From Pseudo-nitzschia pungens (taxonomy: Eukaryota; Bacillariophyta; Bacillariophyceae; Bacillariales; Bacillariaceae), in NCBI GenBank assembly GCA_037355855.1, contig CM074758.1:2081001-2145000 (forward strand): a DNA stretch of 64,000 nucleotides, written 5' to 3'. Made by a program: the position numbers and the translations under genes. The notes beneath the pieces are model-generated. The model was given only the letters and a program-made list of their open reading frames with translations. It was not told the origin of the DNA and searched no databases. Numbering within the stretch: position 1 is the stretch's first letter; each line of letters opens with the position of its first letter. Positions 33,567 through 44,349 of this stretch are shown here, in pieces.

Positions 33567-34619
33567 TCTCGAGCGACTCTTGTTGGGTTCGTCCGAGAAC
33601 GGAATGGATGCCTTACTCGTGGCTCAAAGCTCGAAAGAAAAGGACTGTTCCAACGTCGCAGGAGGCAATGTTGCTACGCAGTAAGATTAGTACAAGTATT
33701 AGGATGTGATGTGATGTGCGATGCAATCTTATTGTCATGATGGTGCATGGTGATGCATCATCGCCCCCGGTTCATGGTTAAGTTGCGACTAAGTTAGTAT
33801 CCTTACGACACTCGGAATTTTCAAACGAAAATGGACTCTTGTAAAATGAGTTTCTCGCAGGTCCTTGGAACTGGGATGACACCATAGTTCGCTTACGACC
33901 GAAACCAATTGCTTCGTTCGACAAGAAACACGAACAAAACAGTGCGCAAATTTTTCGTCCTGGACATCGAGAATTGCTCCCAACAGGAATTAGTTACGTA
34001 CCGGTACTGCCATGTTCAGTGTCGGTTGGAAAAGCGTTGTGCCGTACGAGGTAAGTTAATACCAGTAAGGTTTACGAGAACTGAACCCTGTGAACAAAAA
34101 ATCATGAATCAACTCAATCAACTGCTGGTACGGGTAAGCTTAGTCCATCCTTTGCCGCAATCGCAATCATCCCAAAGGAAAGGAGTTCCGTTCTGACAGG
34201 ATCGCTTCTGTCGCTCGGGCAATTGGAAATCACCGAGTCGCGTTCCAAAACGAAACGAAATCTCGACGTTTCGAAACAAGAATACGGTGTTCTCCCAACG
34301 CAACAAGGAAGTTGTCGATCGCTGATCACCAACCGCAAATCAAAAACGATACGAAACGAGCAAAGCAGTACGAGTAATTACTCGTAATTCAGCCGGGTTT
34401 CGATTCGATTGAAATCCGGGACAGGAGGCACTGCAACCGAAGAAACCGGAGAATTCCGCGAACTCCGGGTGTCCTACAGGAGTGCTTGACTGAGGCAAGA
34501 CCATCTCTCCGAACCGAAGCTGGGAAACAATCTATACTGGTGCATCGGATACCGTCGTTTCGGAATCCAAAGGAGTTAAGACAAACACAAACACAAACAC
34601 GAAACGAAACCAAAGCACC
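33567..34619. other. Divergent spacer, cyclin / Na+/H+ exchanger
   Basis: A 1.05-kb spacer with presumed promoters of both genes. It contains TACGTACCGGTACTG (around 33994) and CAAACACAAACAC repeats just before the exchanger start (34583-34602). No gene is seen. Confidence 0.4.
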
Positions 34620-37004
34620 ATGACAAAGGACGACTCTCACAAACCCCAAACGGGCCGCTCCCGCGTGGCATCCTGGATCTCCGTTGCGGTCACGGTCCTG
34701 CTCCTCACAATGGTGGTGGTCTGGCACGGCGAACAAACCTCCTTGCCCGCATCCGCCGCATCCGCATCCGCATCCGCACCCGCATCGAGCGCACCGTACC
34801 GATTCCTGGCGAGCCTGGTCGCCGGAGATGCCGGGGACGATCCACCGGAAAACTTTGACGACGACACGACCCGATCGGCCGTCTGCCGCCGATACCTCAT
34901 GAACTTTCTCAACGGAACGACGGACGCCCGCGACGAGTGCCAGGCCTTTTACAACGCCTATCGCGAGGCCGATTGCGCCCACGAAACCACCGCCAACATT
35001 TTTGGTGGCGGGAGCGACAGCGGCAGCGGCTCGAGGCTGCTGGAAGACAAAAACTCCTCCTCCGGGGGCAACGGCGGGGGCGGCGATGATGGCGGCGATG
35101 ACGCGGGGATCGACGACTTTTTCGAGCACTGGGAGTGCTGCGACTCGATCAAGGCCTACTACAACAACCACTGCGAGCAAAACTCGGGCGTTCACAGCCT
35201 CCAGCTTCTCGGGGTCATGCTGGTCTTTTTGCTCTGCGCCATGATCAAGGCCGTTCTCAAGACCAAGGACGTCAACTGGCTCCCGGACGCCTGCGCCTTT
35301 ATCCTGGTCGGGACCCTCGTGGGGGGGATGCTGCGCCTGCTGGATTCGAACCTGGTGCCGAGGCTCTCCTTCGACAACGACCTGTTCCTGCAGATCATGC
35401 TGCCGCCCATCATCTTCGAGGCGGCACTCAGCATCGACAAGAAGGCCTTTCGCCGGGACCTCTTTCCCATCTTGCTCTTTGCCGGGGTCGGGACCGCGGT
35501 CTCCTCCATCGCTATCGGCTGGATGGTCCACCACGTTTCCAACCTGGGAGCGAACGGGACGAATCTCCCCTGGCTGGATTCCCTCGTCTTTGGATCCCTC
35601 ATCTCGTCGATCGATCCGGTGGCCACTCTGTCGATATTGGCCGGTGTGGGCGTGTCCCAGACCGATACCCTCTACACCCTCGTCTTTGGGGAATCCCTGC
35701 TCAACGACGGGGTGGCGATCGTCCTGTTCGAGGTTCTCAAGGACCACCTCGGGGAAGACGACTCGATCGGACCCGATACCTACCGAGAAATGACGAGGCA
35801 CTTTGGCATTGTTCTCTTTGGTTCGATCGCCATTGGCGTCGTCGTTGGCATGTGCTGCACGCTCTACTTTTGGGTGCTCCGGGAGCAACAGACGGCCGTC
35901 ACCGAGGTGGGCATCTTCTTTTGCTGGTCCCTGATCCCGTACTACATCGCGGACGGGTTGCACTGCTCCGGAATCATCGCCATCATGGTCATGGGATTCT
36001 TTCTGGACTTTTTTGTCATCGGGGGATGCTTCCAATCCGAGGGACACGCCTGGAGGGAGGTCCTGCAGCAGGAGCACGATGCCGCCGCCGCAATGCACAA
36101 CAACGCGCAGAGCTACTACTCGACGGCCAACCGGTTGCACCGGATCTGGAACGACGCCTTTTCCGGAAAGGGACACATCCTGGAGACATCGCGCAACCAC
36201 GTTGGTTTCGTGGCCCACGTCGTGGCCATGATCATGGAGACGGCTATTTTTGCCTACCTCGGACTCTTTTTGTTCAACGACAACGAGTGGAACCTGCGGC
36301 TCAACTTTACCGCCATTGCCAGCTGTGTCACCAGCCGCTTTTTGATGGTGGTCGGCCTGAGCTTGCTGGTGAACGTTGCCGTCTTTTTCGACTTTGAACG
36401 ACGGATCGGCCGCTGTTTCAAGGCCATCAACCCCCTCCGGACCATCAACCTGGCGGAAGACGACGACGACGACGACGACCCGATGGCCGAGCAAAAGTAC
36501 CTCGACCGAAAGACCCAGCTCATTCTGTTGCTGGCCGGGGTGCGGGGCGCCGTCAGTTTTGCCCTCGTGGAAAACATTCCCGTCTGGGACAATGTCAGCA
36601 AGACGGGGTCGCGGTACAAGGCCGAGCTCAAGACCATGACCTCGTCGTCGATCGTCTTTACGCTGTTCTTTTTCGGGGCCCTGACGTACATGGCCGTGAA
36701 ACACGGATCCCGGTCGGAATCCGAACGGGCGCACGCGCACGCACACGCGCTGATGACCAACCGACTGCTGAACCACAACGACAACGACCACGGGGACGAC
36801 GGCGGCGGCTTGGACGCGCAGTTTGCGGAGCCCACGGCGCGATCGTTCGCGATGGAAGTGGACCACACCGCGGGGATCCGCGAGGGACACCACCGCGTCG
36901 GGATGACCAACGGCCGGCCTCTGGAGGGCGCGGGGGGAGGACCGCCGAACGAACCGAACAATCCCGATTCGAGGTACCTGAGCTCGAACGAATGGATGAG
37001 TTGA
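34620..37004 (+). CDS. CPA1-family Na+/H+ exchanger (NHE/NHX type)
   Basis: This membrane antiporter exchanges protons for Na+ or K+ at the plasma membrane or an endomembrane. The single exon encodes 794 residues from ATG 34620. A signal anchor (residues 16-38) is followed by about 150 residues of Ala/Ser/Gly-rich, Cys-containing extension, probably lumenal or extracellular. The transport domain begins near residue 197 (LLGVMLVFLLCAMIKAVLK). Hallmarks are LPPIIFEAALSIDKKAFRRD (amiloride-site region, about 259-278), SLISSIDPVATLSILAGV (about 325), FGESLLNDGVAIVLFEVL (ion-binding ND pair, about 355) and GVRGAVSFALVENIP (about 640). An intracellular poly-Asp run lies near 615-622, and the tail is His/Asn/Asp-rich. 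It is GC-rich with strong bias to G/C-ending codons compared with genes before 25 kb. The subcellular membrane is not determinable. Confidence 0.93.
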   Translation: MTKDDSHKPQTGRSRVASWISVAVTVLLLTMVVVWHGEQTSLPASAASASASAPASSAPYRFLASLVAGDAGDDPPENFDDDTTRSAVCRRYLMNFLNGTTDARDECQAFYNAYREADCAHETTANIFGGGSDSGSGSRLLEDKNSSSGGNGGGGDDGGDDAGIDDFFEHWECCDSIKAYYNNHCEQNSGVHSLQLLGVMLVFLLCAMIKAVLKTKDVNWLPDACAFILVGTLVGGMLRLLDSNLVPRLSFDNDLFLQIMLPPIIFEAALSIDKKAFRRDLFPILLFAGVGTAVSSIAIGWMVHHVSNLGANGTNLPWLDSLVFGSLISSIDPVATLSILAGVGVSQTDTLYTLVFGESLLNDGVAIVLFEVLKDHLGEDDSIGPDTYREMTRHFGIVLFGSIAIGVVVGMCCTLYFWVLREQQTAVTEVGIFFCWSLIPYYIADGLHCSGIIAIMVMGFFLDFFVIGGCFQSEGHAWREVLQQEHDAAAAMHNNAQSYYSTANRLHRIWNDAFSGKGHILETSRNHVGFVAHVVAMIMETAIFAYLGLFLFNDNEWNLRLNFTAIASCVTSRFLMVVGLSLLVNVAVFFDFERRIGRCFKAINPLRTINLAEDDDDDDDPMAEQKYLDRKTQLILLLAGVRGAVSFALVENIPVWDNVSKTGSRYKAELKTMTSSSIVFTLFFFGALTYMAVKHGSRSESERAHAHAHALMTNRLLNHNDNDHGDDGGGLDAQFAEPTARSFAMEVDHTAGIREGHHRVGMTNGRPLEGAGGGPPNEPNNPDSRYLSSNEWMS

Positions 37005-37359
37005 GATGCGATGAGTTGATTTGATTTGATTTGAGATGCGATGCGATGCGATGAGACGGATTCATTTCTCGAACGATTCGCTCACGACGCAGGCATTCGC
37101 GGCGATGACGAGCGACTGCGTGAAAAGGCACCATTTTCGAGTGTGCCGGGATGCGCAGTCTACCGAGAAAACGAACAAAGTCCCCGGCTCGCGTCAAAAA
37201 CTCAATCCGGCACCCCAGAGATCGCAAGACTGTAAACTTCTGTAATTTAAAACACATTTACGAGCTACACGTACTCAACAGAGAAGTTCTTTTGTTATAG
37301 CTATTTCGCCGTGACAGAATCATAGCAAGAGCGATCAACCGTGTCTGCTACTTTTGCGG
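37005..37359. other. Convergent 3' spacer with GATTT/GATGC repeats
   Basis: A 355-bp spacer. A GATTT pentamer run passes into a GATGC pentamer run at about 37015-37052, just after the exchanger stop codon. Confidence 0.6.
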
Positions 37360-39948
37360 TTATTTTCCGTCCCCGAGCTCCTCGTATCCGGGCATGACCT
37401 TTCCGGGGGGGATCTGCAGGACCTTTCGCATGGCCTCGACGTTGCCCTTCTTCTTGGCCTTTTCGTAGGCCCGGGCCTCCTTCTTGGAGACGGTCGCTCC
37501 CCAAAAGTTCACCGTCGCGTCCTTGTACTTGTCGCCGTTGGAGTTCATGTTTCCCCCGGCCTTGTCCATCTTTTCCTCTCCGTCCAGTTCCTTGGCGTAC
37601 TTTTTCTTGCGGGCCACCGCCTTCATGGCGCGCTCCTCCGAGGCGCCCTCGACCGTGACGCGTCCCCCGGCCACGTGCCACTCCTCCTTGCAGACCGACG
37701 AGTAGAACTCGCGGTTGTGCGAGATCATGATCACGGCCCCGCCCCACTCGTTGAGGCCGGCCGAGAGGGCCCCGAGGGCCTCCCGATCCAGAAAGTTGGT
37801 CGGTTCGTCCAGGACCACCAGGTGGGGGACCGTCCAAAAGGCGGCCGCCAGCACCAGCTTGACCTTCTGGCCGCCCGAGAGGCCGCGGATCTTTCCGTAG
37901 GTTCCGAATTCCTGGGGCAGGCCAAAGCCGTCCAGGTGCTTCTGGATCTCGGTGGTGGTCACCGGTCGCAGGTCCAGCCCGGCCTCCTTGGCGGCGATCT
38001 TTTCGTCGGTTTGCTTGAGCAGGTGCTCGAATCCCATCGCCAGGAGCTCGTCGCGGGTGTAGTACTTGTTGTCCCGCTCGGGAACGTTCCGCTTCTTGAC
38101 CTCGTACTCGAGCTTTCCGGCCCGCAACCGGCGGGACCAGATGTCCTCCAGCCCAAAGGCGTCGATGGCGTCCTTCTCCTCGGGGGTGATCCGGTAGGCC
38201 TCGCTCTCGAGTTTTTCCTTGTCGAAGCCGTCCTTGAAGCGCCACTGCAGGTACGCGACGGGGGATTCCTCCATGTGCCGCTCGACGTGCGAAAAGGCGT
38301 GCTGCGCCACGTAGGCGATCCGGAGGTTGGGATGCACGTAGAAGCGGCCGCCTCCCCCGGAATTGGACGGGATGGTCTCCCCGACGATCATCTTGAGGAG
38401 GGTCGTCTTTCCGGCTCCGTTGGCGCCGAGAATGACGACGCGGCTCGAGAGACTCATCTTGAGGTTCACGTCGGTGAGCTGGTTCGTTTCCACGCCCGGG
38501 TACTTAAAGTCCACGCGCTCCATCTCGAGGAATTTCTGCGTCGACGTCTTGACGCCCTCGAGGCGGCCGGGTTCCGGAAACACGAATTTCAGTCCGTCGT
38601 CGTTGGTGGCCAGCTCAAAGTAGTGCTTGGCCTGGGGCTGGAGCTCGACGAATCCGCTCATCCGGGTCTTGTAGTGGACCAATCGGCGGTAGGGTCCCCA
38701 GACGGCCCGCTGCTCGTAGTGGATGATGTCCGTGCAGACCTCTTCGAGAAAGGTCGTGTCGTGCGAGACGCAGAGGACCGTCTGGTGGTCCAGCCCGCAC
38801 AAGAATCGGGTGAGCCAGTTCACGGCGCCCTCCGCCAGGTGGTTGGTCGGTTCGTCCAGCAAGAAGATGTCGGGGTCCATGAGAATGGCGCGGATCAACC
38901 GCAGCTTCATCTGCCAGCCCCCCGAGAGGGCCCCGATGGTTCCCCGTATCATCTGGTCGGTGAAATCGAGTTCCTTCATCTTGGCGACGATCGTTTCCTC
39001 CGGCTGTTTCGTGTCCTCGATCAGGTGCTTCATGACGTTTTGTCTTTCGTATTCGGGGTCGACGTTGGATCCGGAATCGACGTAGGCCGTCCGGAGGTGC
39101 TGGGGCCATCCCTCGAGTTTTCCGTTGTTGATGGCGCTCATGAGCGTCGTTTTACCGACACCGTTCTGTCCGACAATGGCGTACCGGCGTCCCCGGAGCA
39201 ACCGCAGCTTGCTCTCCCGCAGCAGAATCTTTCCTCCGTACGCGAGGCTGGGATGGGGCGGAACGAACGACGATCACGACCAACCGCAGTCGGGGGTCGA
39301 ACCGAAACAAATCAAGGCATAGCATGGCATAGCAAAGCAATCGAAACACAAAGCAACGCAACGCAACGCAACGCAACGGAGCAAACAAACACAAAGCAAA
39401 GCAAAGCAAATCAAGACAGCATTCGATGAGACCCGTGCAAAAACGAAAAAAACGCGAGTTCCAGTTTCGCCTCGAATGGAGTTGCCTCGACCCGAATCGA
39501 ACAAAACGGAACCAAACGACTTTCCATCCACTCCATGGCATGGCATACAGTACTACTATAGGGCACTGCACTGCACTGCGCGGCACTGCACTCACTTGAA
39601 TCTCAGATTGCAGACCTCCTCGTGGGCGTCGTCCTCCTCGTCTCCGTAGGACTCGTCGTCCTCCCCGAGGATTTCCTTGGCCACCAGCGCGCGAAAGGCC
39701 TCGATCTCGTCGTCTCCCACCCCCGGAAGGCTCTCCAGATAGGGCCCGAGCTGCTCCCTCCAGGTCTCGGAAGCAAAGTCCCCGACCCCGGCCATGCCCG
39801 CCGCCAGAAAGGCAACGTACGACAGGACGTCCTCGTGGGCGTTGGATCGGGAAAGCGGCGGCGCCCCGTCGGACGTGGAGGTGACCGAGTCGGGGAAGCT
39901 CTCGTGGAGGAGCCGGGTGATGGTGGCGGGGGGTTCCAGCAGCGACAT
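37360..39948 (-). CDS. eEF3-like ABC-F ATPase lacking the HEAT region
   Basis: eEF3 is a ribosome-bound ABC ATPase that helps release E-site tRNA. Exon 1 is 39596-39948 (ATG at 39948), a 348-bp intron is 39248-39595 (GTGAGT...TCCCAG, phase 2) and exon 2 is 37360-39247, giving 746 residues. The junction restores NLRF-NLAYGGKILLRES, matching the eEF3 segment before ABC1. ABC1: GQNGVGKTT (144-152), LSGGW (about 225) and LLDEPTNH (about 249). ABC2: GANGAGKTT, then the eEF3-type chromodomain-like insertion (RDELLAMGFEHLLKQTDEKI), GKIRGLSGGQKVKLVLAAAF and VVLDEPTNF. The C-terminus is Lys/Glu-rich as in eEF3. Fungal eEF3 has about 420 HEAT and helical residues before ABC1. Here there are only about 118, so it is N-terminally short relative to eEF3. 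It could be a translation factor or a plastid/cytosolic paralogue. Confidence 0.88.
39353..39382. repeat. (CAACG)n repeat inside the eEF3-like intron
   Basis: About five CAACG units are followed by a CAAAG run (39391-39411), all within the intron 39248-39595. Confidence 0.85.
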
Positions 39949-40674
39949 GGTGCTCTCGTTATCGGTTGGTTATGGTTTTGGTTTTGGTTTTAGTTTTAGT
40001 TCCGTGTACGCACACTGGTCGATGGATGGAACCTCGACGGGAACGGGTGTGTCTTCCACTGGTATGTAGAATGATTTCTTTCGGTGTTTCGCGAAACGAA
40101 AGTATTCGTACCGGTAAGTTACGAGTAACTTGGTTTTCGTACAAGCGCGGCAGACTTGGGAATGATGGTTAAACCTTACCTTGGTCAAGTTACGGAGTGG
40201 AACCTACGGTACGCTAACTTACTCGTAAACCTTACGCAAACGTACTTGCTCGCAGTCGCAATTCCCCATCCAATCCGACAATTGATGATGATGAGTGAGT
40301 GGCCGTGAACCGAGTTTGTTGGGTGAGAACGAGAACTTGGGAATTTTGATTGATTGATTCGTGGAACGACTGCTCTACGAAACCGGTCACGATGTTGTCG
40401 GTCACGCATAATCTTATCGTGCCGGCATCGACGGGGAACTCGTCGACTGTCCACGGGCTTTCGCTTCTGCGAAGATTGAATTTCGAAGCGCTTCTCATTT
40501 TGCTGTATCGCGTAAGGTTTACCGTAAGATCTTACGTATTCTTCGAACCCCAATCTTCGATCTTTTTCACACCATCATTCTTCTTCCTTCTTACATATCC
40601 CGTCCCATTGTCCATTGTCCATTGTCCATTGTCCATTGTCTCAACACCACCACCACTGGCACCAACCATCCACC
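39949..40674. other. Divergent spacer, eEF3-like / NASP-like
   Basis: This 726-bp spacer holds a GGTTTT run (about 39972-39990), several ACCGGTAAGTTACGAGTAAC-type words at 40109-40132 and 40206-40240, and the CATTGTC tandem repeat near the NASP-like start. Confidence 0.5.
40606..40640. repeat. Five tandem copies of CATTGTC
   Basis: A perfect 7-bp repeat, five units, ends 34 bases before the NASP-like start codon, so it is probably 5' untranslated sequence. Confidence 0.9.
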
Positions 40675-42030
40675 ATGGAAACCACCACCACCACCACAAT
40701 ATCATCGTCATCATCGTCCCCGGTCGTCACGAGGGATCCCCGCTTTGTCGCGGGCCGCAAGCTGGTGGAGCGGGGCCTGGCCGACGAGGCGATCGGGGTG
40801 TACGCCACGCTGCTGGAAGAAACGAGGCGGACGCACGGGGACGATTCGATCGAGGCGGCACCCGCTTATTACGAATACGGGAATTCCCTGCTGCGAGCCT
40901 CGGCCAAGAGGGAGGACGAGAGACAGCGGGAACGGGAACGAGAACGGGAACGAGAACGAGAACGCGAGGAAAACGACCGGGCCTCCACCGCAATGGAGCA
41001 GCGGGCGGCCGCCGCAACGGCGGCCGAGAGCCGGCGGCGGGGCGCCGGCGGGAACGATAACGATAACGATAACGATAACAATAACAATAATCCCAACGAC
41101 AATTCCAATGACAATTCCAATGACAATGACAAAAAACCGGCAGCCGTGGTTGCCCCGCAAGCGACAGCAAAGAATGATGGTGGCGAGCCCGACACCCAGC
41201 GAGAAGACAACAAAGACGACGAACCAAGCAACGACGACAATGACGACAACAATGATGACGACGACGATCGAAGGCTGGCGCTGGAAATGATGGAAAATTC
41301 CTTTTCGATTCTCGAGGAATACAACGATCGGGGTGGAAGAGTTGCGGACGGTAGCATCAATAACAGCAACAGCAATAACAGCAATAACAGCAACAACAGC
41401 AACAACAGCAATCAATACGCGAAATGGACAAGGGACCAGTTGCCCCGCGTCCTGCTGGGACTCGGCGACACCTTGTCGTCTCTGAACCGCCACGCCGACG
41501 CCGCCGATGCGTATTCGCGGGCCCTGGAGCTGCGCAAGGCAAGCCTCGAGCAACTGGGGGAGGGACAACGACAAACCTCTGCATCTGCGTCTGCATCTAC
41601 GTCTACAACCGCATCTCCAACCGCAACCGCAACGTCCCTCGAGCACCTCCGGGCCCACCGCCGCATCTGCGAGGCCAACCTTCTGGTCGCCGAGGCGCTC
41701 CTGGCGTGTCCCCCGGACCGCGACGTGGTCACGAACGAAACCGGGAGCACGATCGTTGAGGCCCACCAGAGGGTCTCGTACGCCCGGGGGTACTACGACC
41801 AGGCCCGGGACGCCCTGCAGGAATCGGTGGTGGCCATGGGGAGCCTGCCGCGGTCCGTGCCCGCCGACGCCATGGGGCGGGAAAAGGAGGACCTGTGCTT
41901 TCTGGCCACACTGGTCATGGGGGTGGGGGAAGCGCTGGCGGCGATCGACGACGAACAGCGGCAGCGGCAGCAACAACAGCAGCAACAACCCGCCACGGAA
42001 CCCGTAACGAAAAAGGCCAAACGGGGGTAA
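40675..42030 (+). CDS. NASP/SHNi-TPR-like histone chaperone
   Basis: NASP-family proteins (Hif1, Sim3) bind histone H3 through TPRs and buffer or import H3-H4. The single exon encodes 451 residues. ATG 40675 (CACCATGG) is preferred over upstream in-frame non-ATG codons. The first TPR is AGRKLVERGLADEAIGVYATLL followed by HGDDSIEAAPAYYEYGNSLL, closely resembling the NASP start. A long low-complexity acidic insert follows (Arg/Glu, then Asn/Asp repeats, residues about 85-250), as in the acidic TPR2 insertion of NASP. The second part has LPRVLLGLGDTLSSLNRHAD-AADAYSRALELRKASLEQL and LRAHRRICEANLLVAEALLA, again TPR-like, then YARGYYDQARDALQESVVAM. The C-terminus is Gln-rich and ends in a basic KKAKRG, a possible nuclear signal. 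The family call rests on domain order, not on a search. Confidence 0.65.
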   Translation: METTTTTTISSSSSSPVVTRDPRFVAGRKLVERGLADEAIGVYATLLEETRRTHGDDSIEAAPAYYEYGNSLLRASAKREDERQREREREREREREREENDRASTAMEQRAAAATAAESRRRGAGGNDNDNDNDNNNNNPNDNSNDNSNDNDKKPAAVVAPQATAKNDGGEPDTQREDNKDDEPSNDDNDDNNDDDDDRRLALEMMENSFSILEEYNDRGGRVADGSINNSNSNNSNNSNNSNNSNQYAKWTRDQLPRVLLGLGDTLSSLNRHADAADAYSRALELRKASLEQLGEGQRQTSASASASTSTTASPTATATSLEHLRAHRRICEANLLVAEALLACPPDRDVVTNETGSTIVEAHQRVSYARGYYDQARDALQESVVAMGSLPRSVPADAMGREKEDLCFLATLVMGVGEALAAIDDEQRQRQQQQQQQPATEPVTKKAKRG

Positions 42031-42484
42031 TTACGTGTAGTGAGTGAGGGAAACGCAGAAACTTAACCGCAACAAATAAATAATGATGATGATGATGATA
42101 ATAATAATGGTAGAAATCAATCGCAGAAGAATAATACTGATGAATAACATCAGATGTACCGTGTTGTATTGTATCGTATCGGACGGTTTCGGTACACGCA
42201 CGCGTTCGGTTCGAACGGGATCGGATCGGATTGGATTGGTTTGGATGAAACTTGGAGTGTTCGTTTCGTTTCGATGCGAATGCTCGTTCCAAACGTCGCA
42301 ATGGTACGTTTACCGGTACGTGAACCTTCGAACCGGTAGTTAGTGGTACTACAACTACAACTACAATTCTCAGTGATCAGTCATCCCGCAGCGGTTCCGA
42401 ATCGCATCCCAATCTTCCATAATATTATGGTAGTAGTAGTACTAGTAGTACTAGCAGAGAGGAACGAGACCGGACCGCGAAACA
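42031..42484. other. Convergent 3' spacer
   Basis: This 454-bp spacer contains (GAT)n/(AAT)n runs at 42082-42106 and a palindromic AGTAGTAGTACTAGTAGTAC stretch at 42429-42452. No gene is supported. Confidence 0.5.
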
Positions 42485-43555
42485 CTACGATTCCTTGGCT
42501 TGCGACTTTTGGAGTTCCAATCGCGCCAGCGCCGCCTTGCGGGCCCGTTCCCTCCGATCCGTCAGGTCGGGTTGCCCCGACGATGACGACGACGACGACG
42601 ATGACGACGCCGTTCCCCCGTTCAGCGTGTGGCCCCGTCCCGAAAAGGCATCGGCGCTAATGGTCGAGCTCGCGCCTCCGCCCCGGTTCATGGAGGCCCG
42701 GGTCGGAACCCGAAAGGCCGACGAGCCACCGTTTTCGAGGGCGCCCCGGCTTCCGGTTCCCCCCACCGGCGACTCGCCCAGCAGTTCCCTCGGCAGGAGG
42801 CAGGCGCAGCACTCCCCGAGGTTCGCCAGCCGGTTGATGTGCGCCGGGATCGGCCTCCGCAGCAACTGAAAGACGAGGGCGTTGCAAAAGTGGTTGCAGT
42901 TCCTGGTGACCAGGTTGTAGTCTCCCCCGCTGCCAAAGCCGCCGTTGTGCCGCAGCTCGTCGAGGGCCCGGTGGAGCTCGGTTGCGCCGCCGTCGAAGGT
43001 TCCCAGCTCGAGCTGGCACCGGAACCGGGCTCCGGGGGCCTGCCTCGGCGGGCCCTCGTAGATGCCGGCCTCGCTGGCAAAGCTGTACTCGCGGCCGGTG
43101 ATTTCCACCCCCGTGTGGTGCAGGCCCATGCCGATGGGAAACAGATAGTCGTTCGACGGACTCAGATCGTAGACGTTCAGCAGGACCTTGGTGGTCTGAT
43201 TGGATTTTGATTGGATTGGATTTTGATTGGATCGTGGTGGATTGGATTGGATTGGATTGGATTGCGTATGATTGGATGAAATTGCGTATGATTGCATTGT
43301 GAGATAGAAGACGAGGAACAAGAAACGATCGATCGACCGATCGATCGATCGATCACAATCAAAATAATGATATCGGAGTACTGTGAGATGGACGGATCCA
43401 GAGTCGTATGATTCGCAACGGAACACACTCGGCACAGCGCTGGAGGAAGACGTCGAGTGACGATCGTATAACGCCGATGGAACCAATGCCAAGCCCACCA
43501 CCGATCGGCTTACCATCCTTGTCCTGCCTCCGTTGTATCCATTTCCGAAACTCAT
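42485..43555 (-). CDS. PPPDE/DeSI-type cysteine peptidase
   Basis: PPPDE (DUF862) peptidases remove SUMO or ubiquitin. Exon 1 is 43514-43555 (14 codons, MSFGNGYNGGRTRM), a 318-bp intron is 43196-43513 (GTAAGC...ATCAG, phase 0) and exon 2 is 42485-43195, giving 250 residues. The domain begins at TTKVLLNVYDLSPSNDYLF. The catalytic His is in GLHHTGVEITGREYSFA and the catalytic Cys in NLVTRNCNHFCNALV, the expected DeSI dyad. It continues PIPAHINRLANLGECCACLL. The C-terminal 90 residues are Gly/Ser-rich with a polyserine run (Asp/Ser codon repeats) and a basic helical tail. The intron is loaded with ATTGG and GATC repeats. The first exon is short, but the splice restores a family-typical N-terminus. 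Substrate specificity (SUMO or ubiquitin) is unknown. Confidence 0.87.
   Translation of the reverse strand: MSFGNGYNGGRTRMVSRSVVGLALVPSALYDRHSTSSSSAVPSVFRCESYDSGSVHLTVLRYHYFDCDRSIDRSIDRFLFLVFYLTMQSYAISSNHTQSNPIQSNPPRSNQNPIQSKSNQTTKVLLNVYDLSPSNDYLFPIGMGLHHTGVEITGREYSFASEAGIYEGPPRQAPGARFRCQLELGTFDGGATELHRALDELRHNGGFGSGGDYNLVTRNCNHFCNALVFQLLRRPIPAHINRLANLGECCACLLPRELLGESPVGGTGSRGALENGGSSAFRVPTRASMNRGGGASSTISADAFSGRGHTLNGGTASSSSSSSSSSGQPDLTDRRERARKAALARLELQKSQAKES
43239..43354. repeat. (ATTGG)n and (GATC)n repeats in the DeSI intron
   Basis: ATTGG pentamers run at about 43239-43264 and GATC tetramers at 43327-43354, both inside the intron 43196-43513. Confidence 0.9.
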
Positions 43556-44349
43556 GGTTTGGATTATTTAAAATACTATTGTTATTATGATTCGTTGTCG
43601 GCGTTTGCAAAGTATTGTACCGTACTTGTTTTGATTGAGAGGTAACCTTACCGGTACGTAACTTACGGTAACTCACTGTACTCGTAGTTGGTAATCTTAG
43701 TTGTTCTCAATCCAGCTCGAGTGCCAAACGAAAAAGTGTCTGTCATCGAACAAGAGAGAACGAGAGAACTCTGAACTCTTTGTTGGGGTCATCATCAACA
43801 AGCTCAATCGTTCGTCGACACAGGCGAATACGCAGTGTACTGAACTAGTTTCATTCGACAAGGATCCTCTCAACAAAAAGCAAAATGATGTGAATGTGAC
43901 AACCCATCTGAATGGCACAAGCACAGCGTCTACAAGTTAGTTTTCACCGTGTTGCGGACATCAATACAAACTATGAAACAGGATTACAACGGCAGCGCCT
44001 CACACGAAATAGAAAATAACACCTTTTCAAATCACCCAATGGGACGGACGCCTGTTGTACTCTGACAAAAAGACGGGATCATCATCGATGGATTTCTTGT
44101 TTGAAACGACCCACTGTGTTTGGACCATGATGCTCCACATGCAACGCTTCGAAATCGAGTTCTTCGGTTTCAGTTGCGGTCGGCACACACAATCGAAAAA
44201 CCATGAGATTGTCTATTATTTTTTATTATCATGCTACTATATAATATGATATGGTTATTGTCGTCATTTATTAATCCCGCAATGCAAAGCTCGGCCGTGA
44301 TACTGCCCATCACCATACCATAGCGCGACCCAGCAAAGTGAGTGGTTCT
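43556..44349. other. Intergenic
   Basis: A 794-bp AT-rich spacer between two minus-strand genes. TACCGGTACGTAACTTACGG words lie at 43648-43670. No gene is seen. Confidence 0.4.

Noticed and set aside
34389..36893. 834-codon open frame antisense to the Na+/H+ exchanger
   Set aside because: It lies opposite a gene with full family motifs. The frame is kept open by GC-rich codon bias and the protein is compositionally odd without any domain.
37354..39429. 691-codon plus-strand frame across the eEF3-like gene
   Set aside because: It is the mirror of a clear ABC ATPase on the other strand, and Val/Leu/His-rich translation is typical of an antisense shadow.
40711..41988. 425-codon minus-strand frame across the NASP-like gene
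   Set aside because: Antisense shadow, largely runs of Val/Ile and Leu produced by the sense-strand repeats.
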